This document shows, one piece after another, positions 50,477 to 57,650 of a DNA stretch of 64,000 bases. The position numbers and the translations under genes were made by a program. Position 1 is the stretch's first letter, and each line of letters begins with the position of its first letter. Origin of the DNA: JANXSF01 sp043745195. Lineage in GTDB: Bacteria; Acidobacteriota; Terriglobia; Bryobacterales; Bryobacteraceae. Location: the NCBI GenBank assembly GCA_043745195.1, contig JAYTTF010000303.1, forward strand, positions 28,738 to 92,737, written 5' to 3'. A model generated the notes under the pieces. It did no database searches. It was not told where the DNA came from and saw only the letters and a list, made by a program, of their open reading frames with translations.

Positions 50477-51924
50477 AAAGCGCAAAGGGCCCGGCGGCCC
50501 CCAAACGAATCAGGAACTCGGGAAATGTCCACAGCCGCCGGAGCTCCGTTTTGCGCGAGTTCAACAGAAGAAGTAGCGATCAGTCCATGTCCATTCTGAC
50601 TATATTCGCGACCTCGGAACCATTCCACTTCACGCGTAATATGATCCTGTAGCCTACGCCAGACACCTGGCCGAGCCTTATGCGACGCAGGAAGCAATTT
50701 GAAAGAGGCCGATAATACAGTAGCCAACACTGGTTTGTGACGCTGTGCGTGGCGTGTCCCGGTGAGGAATTGCTCCACTTCATCCAGAATTGAGTCTTGG
50801 TCTCCAACAAAAGGAAGATGATCCTCACCGGGCAATTCCACGAATTGTGCCCCGGGAATTTGGCTGGCAACATAGCGGCCCTCGGCCACTTTCAGGCATC
50901 GATCTCCGGTACGATGCAGCACCAGCGTAGGAACCCGTATAGTCGGAAGCACTGCCCGAATATCAGCCTCGGAGTTCATCCTTGTCAAAGCCACTGCGGC
51001 ACTCGGGCTAGCGGCTGTTCTTAAGTAGGCAGCCCACCATTGCCGAAAATGAGGATCCGCAGCCATGGAAGGTGCGCGTTCCTCCAAGCCCACCGGCTTT
51101 CCCCAATCGTTGCGGATCTGATCCAGAAAAGTCTCCCGCTGTTCTTCGGTTGGCCCCCATGGATAGCTTGCGTCGCGAATGCGCTTGGCATAAGTGCCGA
51201 TCATCACAAGTCCGGCGGTTCTCTCAGGATAGGTCGCTGCAAACAGAGCCGACATTGCGCCACCTTCGGAGACTCCGCAGAGCATGGCTCGGGAGGATCC
51301 AACGGCATCCATAACAGCCCTGACGTCGTCCATCCTCTGTTCCAAAGTCGGTAGTGCGTCAACTGGAACACGGTCGGAAAGTCCTGTTCCACGCTTATCG
51401 AATAGGATCACTCGGGAAAATTGGGCTAGGCGACGTAGGAATCGGGCGAAAGATGGCTCGGTCCAAAAATATTCCAAGTGAGATACCCAGCCCATCACGA
51501 AGACCAGATCTAACGGCCCTTCCCCAAGTACTTGATAAGCAATATTCACATCGCCGCTTCTGGCGTATTGCGTTTGAGGAATTTCCCAGGACTCAGACTC
51601 TTCAATCCCAGCGATGAAACGGTACCCGCGCCTGTGCGCCGTTTCGATGAAGCGCGGTTCACGACAAGTGTCGGAGAGCACTTTACGGATTTCCGCAATC
51701 TGAACTTTCAACACCTGATCAGTTACGTGGACGTTCGGCCAGACGTTTTCGAGCAATTCTTCTTTACTTACCAAGCGACCGGGACGCTGGGCCATATGGC
51801 GAAGGACGCCGAAGGCCTTGGGCGCAAGCTCGACGTGTTGCAGGCCGCGCAGCAGTCGTCCGGTGGCCAAGTCCAGCTCAAAAGGGGGGAATAGGATGCG
51901 CTCTTTAGTGGGGGCTTCAAGCAT
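50473..51924 (-). CDS. Winged-helix regulator fused to alpha/beta-hydrolase, 3'-truncated cyclase-like tail
   Basis: 483 aa. Residues 1-105 form a CadC/OmpR-type winged helix (LAPKAFGVLRHMAQRPGRLV, VWPNVHVTDQVLKVQIAEIR, RRGYRFIAGI). Residues about 120-390 are an alpha/beta hydrolase (ILFDKRGTGLSDR, nucleophile CGVSEGGAM, LHRTGDR, GEDHLPF). After VLATVL comes what should be a class III nucleotide cyclase, but FTDI-like metal Asp residues are replaced (VLSASFKLLP) and the part stops early. The last 32 codons are antisense read-through of palindromic element C. In the full-length family this domain chain ends with a cyclase, so this one is truncated. Confidence 0.8.
   Translation of the reverse strand: MLEAPTKERILFPPFELDLATGRLLRGLQHVELAPKAFGVLRHMAQRPGRLVSKEELLENVWPNVHVTDQVLKVQIAEIRKVLSDTCREPRFIETAHRRGYRFIAGIEESESWEIPQTQYARSGDVNIAYQVLGEGPLDLVFVMGWVSHLEYFWTEPSFARFLRRLAQFSRVILFDKRGTGLSDRVPVDALPTLEQRMDDVRAVMDAVGSSRAMLCGVSEGGAMSALFAATYPERTAGLVMIGTYAKRIRDASYPWGPTEEQRETFLDQIRNDWGKPVGLEERAPSMAADPHFRQWWAAYLRTAASPSAAVALTRMNSEADIRAVLPTIRVPTLVLHRTGDRCLKVAEGRYVASQIPGAQFVELPGEDHLPFVGDQDSILDEVEQFLTGTRHAQRHKPVLATVLSASFKLLPASHKARPGVWRRLQDHITREVEWFRGREYSQNGHGLIATSSVELAQNGAPAAVDISRVPDSFGGRRALCAF
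50482..50571 (+). repeat. RPE-like palindromic element, copy C
   Basis: About 90 bp; the right edge is uncertain to within 5 nt. Left end GCAAAGGGCCCGGCGGC, right part GCCGCCGGAGCTCCGTTTTG then CGCGAGTT. The ends are nearly identical to copy B (GAGCTCCGTTTTGCGCG shared) while the 45-nt middle differs. It separates the orphan parD from the truncated regulator gene. Confidence 0.72.
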
Positions 51925-52006
51925 TGTTACGTGCTACTATGAACTCATTCCAAATGAAAGTCGTTAATTCGATCTAAAAGGTGTCTAAAAATTCTAGGAA
52001 ACTCCT

Positions 52007-53902
52007 ATGTCACAGGTTAAAAGGTGCTTATACGAGTTCGAAGATTTTACCCTGGACACCGCAAAGCAGCTTCTGACGAGGGGAAACAGCCCTGTTACGC
52101 TGACACCGAAGACCTACGACACGCTAATTTGCCTTGTGGAAAACCGTGGGCGCCTCCTCTCGAAAGACGAACTGATGAAGGCCGTTTGGCCCAACAGTTT
52201 TGTAGAGGAATCTAACCTTACCCAGCAAATATCGATGATCCGCAGAGCCCTTGGGGAAAGTGCTGGTGAGGATCGCTACATAGTCACGGTTGCCGGAAGA
52301 GGCTATCGTTTCGCCGCTCCCATAACAGTTGTAAATACGGAAGCGCCCCCGCCGCCGCCCGTGGCAATTGAGACGAAATTTGAAACAGAAAAGATCGATA
52401 CGGAATGGTATGCCCGATTTTTCAAGCCTGCCCTTACCCTTCTTGCTTTTGTTATCGTTGCGATCGGGTTCTCAATTTATAGTAGGCAATCCCCCAACCC
52501 AGGTGGCGCGCCGAAGCCTCGCAGCCTGGCCATTCTACCCTTTCAGAGCCTGCGCGAAGATCCCAAACATGAGTTTTTAGGCTTCTCTCTTGCCGATGCT
52601 GTGATCACCAAACTCGGCTATGTCCGTTCGTTAACGGTTCGCCCTTCCTCGGCAATCAGTGGGTACAAAAACCAATCCATCGACATTCGCAAAGTAGCCG
52701 CTGAACTTCATGTGGATACCCTGCTTACCGGGAACTTCATTCTAGAAGGCGACGACGTTAGAATCACTTCTCAACTAATCGATGTGAAGACCCAGAACAT
52801 TCTGTGGCGCGGTGCATTCGACCTTAAGTATGAGAAACTGCTGACCCTTCAAGATAGCGTGGCAGGTCAGATTATCAAGGGATTGGAACTGAGCCTTTCT
52901 CCGTTAGAAGCAGAAAAACTGAAACCCGAAAAGCAAATCGATCCCCTTGCTTACGAGTATTATCTGCGCGCGGTGGACCTCTATGTAAACAACGATTTTC
53001 CTTTAGCCATCAAGATGTTTCAAAAGGTAACGGAAGTGGAGCCCACCTATGCACCTGCTTGGGCAGGTTTGGGCCGAGCCCATTCGGCGAATGCATCGTT
53101 TGAATTCGGCGGTCGCGACGGCTACCGCAATGCGCAATCCTCCTTTGAAAAAGCACTTTCGTTACAACCCTCAGAAATTGAAGCTCAAATATATATGGCC
53201 AACCTGCTCACTGATATGGGGAACGTGGAGCGCGCAGTGCCGTTGCTAAGACAAGCGCTGCAAACCAATCCAAATCATGCAGAGGTCCATTGGGAGCTAG
53301 GGTACGCCTATCGTTTCGCAGGAATGTTGAAGGAGTCTGCAGATGAGTGCGAGCGGGCGCGCCAACTTGACCCGGGGGTTAAGCTGAACAGTTCGGCACT
53401 GAACTCACATCTATATTTGGGAGATTACGATAAGTTTTTGCAGAGCCTACCAGCAAATAGCGACGCTGCGCTGATACTTTTCTACAAAGGCTTTGGTGAG
53501 TATCACAAGAAAAATTGGGATCAGGCCGTGAAGTGGTTCGAGAAAGCTTTTGAACTGCGGCCAACGCTATTACAGGCCAAAGTGGGCAAGGCTCTTAGCG
53601 AAAGCATCTCCAAGCGAGATGGAAAGGCTCTTGCAATGCTGCACGAAATGGAGGACAAAATTGAGGACCGAGGAGTGCGGGATGCGGAAGCAAGTTACAA
53701 AATCGCACAAGCCTTTGCTGTAGCTAATGATAAAACCTCGGCACTGCGTGTGTTGAAACGGAGCATTGAGAATGGCTTTTTCGCTTACCCGTATTTTATT
53801 TCCGATCCACTGCTAATTAAACTAAGAGCCGAGCCGGAGTTCACTCGCCTGCTTGGGTTAGCGCAGCAGCGGCACGAGGCCTTTCGGAAACTTCTGTTTT
53901 AA
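52007..53902 (+). CDS. CadC-type winged-helix membrane regulator with TPR repeats
   Basis: 631 aa. Winged helix at residues 1-105 (FEDFTLDTAKQLLTRGNSPV, VWPNSFVEESNLTQQISMIR, GRGYRFAAP). A Pro-rich linker, then one membrane segment at about 143-163 (ALTLLAFVIVAIGFSIYS). Next is a periplasmic TolB-N/FlgO-like domain (RSLAILPFQSLREDPKHEFL, GFSLADAVITKL) to about 300, and TPR repeats to the end (YAPAWAGLGRAHSANASFEF and similar). Transmembrane activator architecture with an outer sensing part. Divergent from the hydrolase-fused regulator with 82 nt between the starts. Confidence 0.88.
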   Translation: MSQVKRCLYEFEDFTLDTAKQLLTRGNSPVTLTPKTYDTLICLVENRGRLLSKDELMKAVWPNSFVEESNLTQQISMIRRALGESAGEDRYIVTVAGRGYRFAAPITVVNTEAPPPPPVAIETKFETEKIDTEWYARFFKPALTLLAFVIVAIGFSIYSRQSPNPGGAPKPRSLAILPFQSLREDPKHEFLGFSLADAVITKLGYVRSLTVRPSSAISGYKNQSIDIRKVAAELHVDTLLTGNFILEGDDVRITSQLIDVKTQNILWRGAFDLKYEKLLTLQDSVAGQIIKGLELSLSPLEAEKLKPEKQIDPLAYEYYLRAVDLYVNNDFPLAIKMFQKVTEVEPTYAPAWAGLGRAHSANASFEFGGRDGYRNAQSSFEKALSLQPSEIEAQIYMANLLTDMGNVERAVPLLRQALQTNPNHAEVHWELGYAYRFAGMLKESADECERARQLDPGVKLNSSALNSHLYLGDYDKFLQSLPANSDAALILFYKGFGEYHKKNWDQAVKWFEKAFELRPTLLQAKVGKALSESISKRDGKALAMLHEMEDKIEDRGVRDAEASYKIAQAFAVANDKTSALRVLKRSIENGFFAYPYFISDPLLIKLRAEPEFTRLLGLAQQRHEAFRKLLF

Positions 53903-54279
53903 GCTGCAAGTATATAGGGAACCACTACAAATGCGTGTACTTCAGGTGGGAAGTCTTTCGTGTTACGCGTCGCCAGTTGCAAATTCTCACTCAGAGCCAC
54001 AGCCGCTTGAATAGCGTCGGGCAACTTCCAACGGTGCAGCCGCCGCAACTCTGCCGCAAAGTCGGCAATCTTGGCGTCGATATTAATCACCGGAAATTGG
54101 TCCAGAAAATTTACTGCTGCTTCCCGGCCATTCAAGTCAAACCCAGCCAACACCTCAGCCCTGGTGATTGCTGAAGTAAAGCACTCTTTCCAAACTTGAC
54201 TCAGATATAACCGTGCCCCAGGCTTCCCGTTAAAGTGGTCAATCAAGATCACGGAATCCAGTAAAATCAACGATCCCAC
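53899..54279 (-). CDS. vapC: VapC toxin, PIN-domain ribonuclease
   Basis: 126 aa. All expected acidic residues are visible: LLDSVILID (D8), ITRAEVLAG (E42), LPDAIQAA (D88) and ATRNTKDF. PIN toxins cleave RNA, often initiator tRNA or 23S rRNA. The frame is complete, unlike the toxins in the island to the left. It overlaps its vapB by 13 nt and the regulator gene on the other strand by 4 nt. Confidence 0.9.
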   Translation of the reverse strand: MGSLILLDSVILIDHFNGKPGARLYLSQVWKECFTSAITRAEVLAGFDLNGREAAVNFLDQFPVINIDAKIADFAAELRRLHRWKLPDAIQAAVALSENLQLATRNTKDFPPEVHAFVVVPYILAA

Positions 54280-54494
54280 TCTCCACGGATATCCTGCTGA
54301 TACGCAAGCCCGTCACCCTGTTTCCAAATCCCCGACGTTTGGTTCAGAAGTCCTTGAAACTTAGCCTCTTCCCGATGCCGCATTTCCCCAATCGCGCGCC
54401 GAATCAGCTCCGCCATGGATTCTTTGGACTGCTTGGCCCTTTGCTCCAGCCAGACTTTGTCATCTGTTTCGATTGTGATAATAGTTCTTGTCAC
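54267..54494 (-). CDS. vapB: VapB antitoxin, ribbon-helix-helix
   Basis: 75 aa. RTIITIETDDKVWLEQRAKQ then SMAELIRRAIGEM is the RHH fold; the C-terminal tail (GIWKQGDGLAYQQDIRGEWD) binds the toxin in this family. Complete, coupled to vapC. A palindromic operator lies 24 nt upstream. Confidence 0.88.
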   Translation of the reverse strand: MTRTIITIETDDKVWLEQRAKQSKESMAELIRRAIGEMRHREEAKFQGLLNQTSGIWKQGDGLAYQQDIRGEWDR

Positions 54495-54517
54495 AACAAT
54501 AATATATCATATAGAAG

Positions 54518-54535
54518 AATAGATATCAATCTATT
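54518..54535 (-). promoter_or_regulatory. Candidate VapBC operator
   Basis: Perfect palindrome AATAGAT-ATCA-ATCTATT in an AT-rich stretch upstream of vapB. RHH antitoxins repress their own operon through such sites. It overlaps the end of the dead TMEM175 gene. Confidence 0.55.
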
Positions 54536-54995
54536 TTCTGATCAATAACCCTTTCCCACCTAGCCTCCGGCAGGAAGTAAAGCAGCGGAATCACTACGAA
54601 AATGGCTAGCGATGCCCAAATCCAGACAAATGCAAGAGGCACTGAACTGGCATAAGTCGGCAGAGAGACTAGGTTTTTGCGCTGGACGCGACTTTGCGTT
54701 GGACCGAGATGATGACTCGTAATTTCGGCATTGTTGGGATGCTGTTTAATAAGAACGCTTCGCAATATTGCAAAAGCTGTGGATGCCGAAGTCAACACAC
54801 CCCCATAAAGAGCCACTGAAAGCGGCGCTCCATGGGTATCACCCATGTACGCTGTTACAAAAGGAATCAACGACATCCAAAACAGCAAATGAATTAGCCG
54901 ACAGCAACCCGGCATTCACGTGGCGGATCGCGGGGTGCCTTCAATTCCAACACCATGATTGTGAGAATAATGGCGATTACACCGTCGCTAAATGC
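54526..54995 (-). pseudogene. TMEM175/DUF1211-like potassium channel, decayed
   Basis: The minus strand first reads AFSDGVIAIILTIMVLELKA, the signature first helix of bacterial TMEM175 channels (FSD motif), but without a start codon and soon ending in a stop. After a deletion of about 35 residues another frame gives HLLFWMSLIPFVTAYMGDTH then APLSVALYGG and two more helices to the stop at 54526. The ancestral protein would have been about 195 residues. Confidence 0.78.
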
Positions 54996-55040
54996 CTACT
55001 CTGCTGGTGGTAATAACGACTCCTTCAATGAACGCTTCCT

Positions 55041-55754
55041 CTAGATATCTACGGCGTGCCCAGCACTGAATCCGCCGTCAATCACCATGGCTTGCCCTGT
55101 CATCCATGAAGATTCTTCGGATGCAAGAAACACCACCGCATGCCCGATATCCTCAGGTAGTCCCAGGCGTCCCAACGGATGCAATGCCGTCAATTTGGCT
55201 AACCGTTCGGGATCATCGAACAGCGATTGTGTCAACGGAGTTTTCGTAAATCCAGGACAAAGGCAATTCACTCGAATTCCGGCTCCAGCATAATCCATTG
55301 CCATGTTGCGAGTAAGTGCTACGATCGCGCCTTTTGTGGTGGAGTAAGCCGCACGATTGCGAACCCCCGTAATCCCAACCACTGAAGATAAGTGAATCAC
55401 GCTTCCGCCCCGTGCACGCATCTTAGCAATTGCGTACTTCGATACCAGATAAGTGCCCCGCACATTGACTCGCATCAGCTCATCCCAGCCGGCTGAATCT
55501 TGTTCCTCAATCGTCTTGCGATAAGCAATGCCCGCGCAGTTCACAACAGCATCCAACGATTCGATGCCCACCATTGCAGCAACTACTTGCTCTTGGTCAC
55601 CTACGTCAGCGATTCTTGACTCAATTCCTACTCTACAGGGAATGCGATCCAGCCCAATCACGCGAGCGCCTTGCGCGACGCACATCGCAGCAGCAGCTTC
55701 ACCAATTCCAGAAGCTGCTCCGGTAATAAGAATCACTTTCCCAGATAAACGCAT
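55041..55754 (-). CDS. Short-chain dehydrogenase/reductase
   Basis: 237 aa from ATG 55754 (MRLSGKVILITGAASGIGEA). TGxxxGxG is residues 10-17, NCAGIAY follows, and the catalytic set is Ser in HLSSVVG and Y-x-x-x-K in YSTTKGAI. The C terminus has the SDR closing block GQAMVIDGGFSAG. NAD(P)-dependent; the substrate is unknown. The open frame runs nine codons further upstream but the chosen start gives the normal SDR N terminus. Confidence 0.9.
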   Translation of the reverse strand: MRLSGKVILITGAASGIGEAAAAMCVAQGARVIGLDRIPCRVGIESRIADVGDQEQVVAAMVGIESLDAVVNCAGIAYRKTIEEQDSAGWDELMRVNVRGTYLVSKYAIAKMRARGGSVIHLSSVVGITGVRNRAAYSTTKGAIVALTRNMAMDYAGAGIRVNCLCPGFTKTPLTQSLFDDPERLAKLTALHPLGRLGLPEDIGHAVVFLASEESSWMTGQAMVIDGGFSAGHAVDI

Positions 55755-56081
55755 TTTAAGAAATTCCAGCCAACTCCCCAATGTACATCGTCAGTTGCCG
55801 AAAAAAATTCAATTGTTATCAGATTCCGGGAGACAACCAATATCGGAACTATACCAAGTCCAACGACTCATCCGCTTTCGCGGAACAGACATTGGAGCAG
55901 CTCAGGAGTAAGCGCGGAATAAGCACGTGGGATTTTGGTTCAAGGTTACCCGTATGAAGGACAATGGCACGACAGTGTCCCGATGGTTATAGTTTAGTAA
56001 TTGGTTTCACGTGGCCCTTGAAGGAGCCCGATGAAGAATAGAATTCGTCACTCACCAGTTGTAGCCGATGCTTTGTTTATC

Positions 56082-56365
56082 ATTCCAAAAACGACAGTGT
56101 TCTGCAAATCGGATTTCTTGTGCGTGACATTGCCGACGGCTTCCACAAAGCCCCTAGAATAAGTACTTCGATCATCCCAAAAACAGCAGTTGAAGCACCG
56201 TCCATAGATCAACTCCCGTACCCACCGACAGTTGCGAGGAAACGATCTGTCACTTGAATGGTGAGCGCTCTTTCGATTCTAAATTCAATCGTGGGGCTCG
56301 GCTTGGGACAAGGGTGCGGAGGGCTGCGAAATCCGGGACGGGGCTGCAGTTCAATGAAGATGTTC
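56082..56365 (-). repeat. Dispersed repeat pieces, copies at 56 kb
   Basis: 56174-56207 and 56312-56354 are reverse-complement matches of the two halves of the 37.8-kb repeat; 56082-56105 is a third, weaker copy of the CATTCCAAAAACGACAGT part. A further ATCCCGGATTTCACGAATTG near 56400 resembles the same unit. Suggests repeated internal duplication and decay. Confidence 0.6.
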
Positions 56366-56467
56366 TGCTTACGGAAGACTGGCAAAAGAATTGCACCCCC
56401 ATCCCGGATTTCACGAATTGGACAGACAGGGTGCCGGTTACGGCTTGCCACTACCGTTTGCTGGGTC

Positions 56468-56755
56468 ATGCATCCTGGAGATGACGGCACGTTGTTGCGT
56501 CACGGGCAAAGCGTGGCGCTGCATGTGGAAAGGCAAGAGCAACTTCAATACTTCGTCCTTGATGCTGAGTAACTTCCAGTGTGAATTATCAGAAGGAATG
56601 ATTTCATTCCTCCAAGCGGACATGGCATTCCTGGTTGCGGCGATCGTCCTTTGGTTTATCCATCTGGCTGCGCCGCGCAAAGCGCCATTTTGGTGATCCG
56701 CCCTGACGGCAGCGGCGATGTTAGTACCAGCCACTTACAATGGCGCATGGCAAAT
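56468..56755 (+). repeat. Partial duplicate of htrA 3' end and downstream gene start
   Basis: ATGCATCCTGGAGATG matches 58879-58894, then after a deletion of about 65 nt GTTGCGTCACGGGCAAAGCG onward matches 58962-59165, including the htrA stop and MISFLQ-DMAFL of the next frame. Identity then fades. Sequence shows an old tandem-like duplication that left only fragments. Confidence 0.8.
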
Positions 56756-56918
56756 GGCGGATTGTATGTGCCGGATAGCTTCTCTTGAAACACATTGTCT
56801 ATTCCGATGTATTCAATCCAAAACATCTATTAGACAATTTTGTCGCGTCCTCTTAATCTAGGTATCGTAGGGCAGATAAATACGCCCAACCAATAACACG
56901 ACGAAGGAGAGAACCTAA

Positions 56919-57368
56919 ATGCATTTGATTATGAAGACTATCGGCGGCCTGGTGCTCGCCGTCTGCTCAGCTGCCGCGCTGGAAAAAGAGCTCGTTGATC
57001 AGATTGTACAATCGGCTCAAAACATTGAGCGGGACGCCAACACGGTAAGTAAAGCACTGAAGACCAAGCAGGTGGACAAAGGTGAAGTTACTAAGATGAT
57101 CGGGGATATGACGACCGACGTCAACAAGCTGCAAGAGCTTGTTACTAACTTCGAGTCCACCAACCCCACGCTCAGCGGTAGAGACAAGACAGATTGGCAA
57201 TTGGTCAAAGACAAAGTGAAACTTCTGGAAATTTTTCACGGCCAAAAGAAAATGCTGGCAGCGGAAGATATATCCAAGAATCGGGGGATGATTCGAGCCC
57301 ACGCAGACGGGCTAGTTGTCCGGGCTCAAAAGCTTCAGGTAACGGCTAACAAGCTACGGCGCGGATAG
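56919..57368 (+). CDS. Exported helical protein of unknown function
   Basis: 149 aa with a signal peptide (residues 1-20, ending SAAA). The mature part is almost entirely helical and charged (LVDQIVQSAQNIERDANTVS, MIGDMTTDVNKLQELVTNFE), suggesting a coiled-coil bundle. ATG 56919 follows GAAGGAG; ATG 56931 is a second option. No family recognised. It is followed by the DUF2934 and htrA genes on the same strand. Confidence 0.7.
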   Translation: MHLIMKTIGGLVLAVCSAAALEKELVDQIVQSAQNIERDANTVSKALKTKQVDKGEVTKMIGDMTTDVNKLQELVTNFESTNPTLSGRDKTDWQLVKDKVKLLEIFHGQKKMLAAEDISKNRGMIRAHADGLVVRAQKLQVTANKLRRG

Positions 57369-57455
57369 AGGAAGTTGAACAGGATGCTGGCCGCGAATAG
57401 TAAGCGGCCAGCAAACTGGCAAATGAATCCAACAAACTTCAACGGAGAAATCATA

Positions 57456-57650
57456 ATGGGAAAGACAGGACAATCCAACCAACATGTTCCAATTGATCCT
57501 CTTCAATTAGAGGAAGAAATTTCCCGGGTTGCGCACTCTTACTGGGAAGAAGAAGCCCGACCAGAAGGCGAGGAATTGCGGCACTGGCATAAGGCAGAGG
57601 CTGAGGTATTCAAAGCTCGTGGCTTAAAGCTTCCGGATGAACCATGGTGA
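57456..57650 (+). CDS. DUF2934 protein
   Basis: 64 aa from ATG 57456 (GGAG at 57441-57444). Residues about 23-52, ISRVAHSYWEEEARPEGEEL then RHWHKAEAEV, are the DUF2934 domain, a short motif common in Acidobacteria and Proteobacteria with no known role. The stop overlaps the htrA start (ATGGTGATG), so translation is probably coupled. Confidence 0.8.
   Translation: MGKTGQSNQHVPIDPLQLEEEISRVAHSYWEEEARPEGEELRHWHKAEAEVFKARGLKLPDEPW

Larger units (their letters stand above)
55755..56918. other. 1.16-kb non-coding region with repeats and gene fragments
   Basis: No intact gene recognised. From left to right: unassigned sequence to about 56080; pieces of the dispersed repeat (56082-56365); a partial duplicate of the htrA 3' end and the start of the membrane protein gene (56468-56755); and the leader of the 56.9-kb gene with GAAGGAG before ATG 56919. 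Confidence 0.6.

Noticed and set aside
44687..50571. CRISPR array or phage-type repeats in the repeat-rich island
   Set aside because: Repeats are few, long and irregularly spaced; there are no short direct repeats with unique spacers and no cas genes.
46370..50571. Interpretation of the 90-bp elements as inteins or self-splicing introns
   Set aside because: They are far too short, lack splicing motifs and differ in the middle; palindromic selfish elements explain them better.
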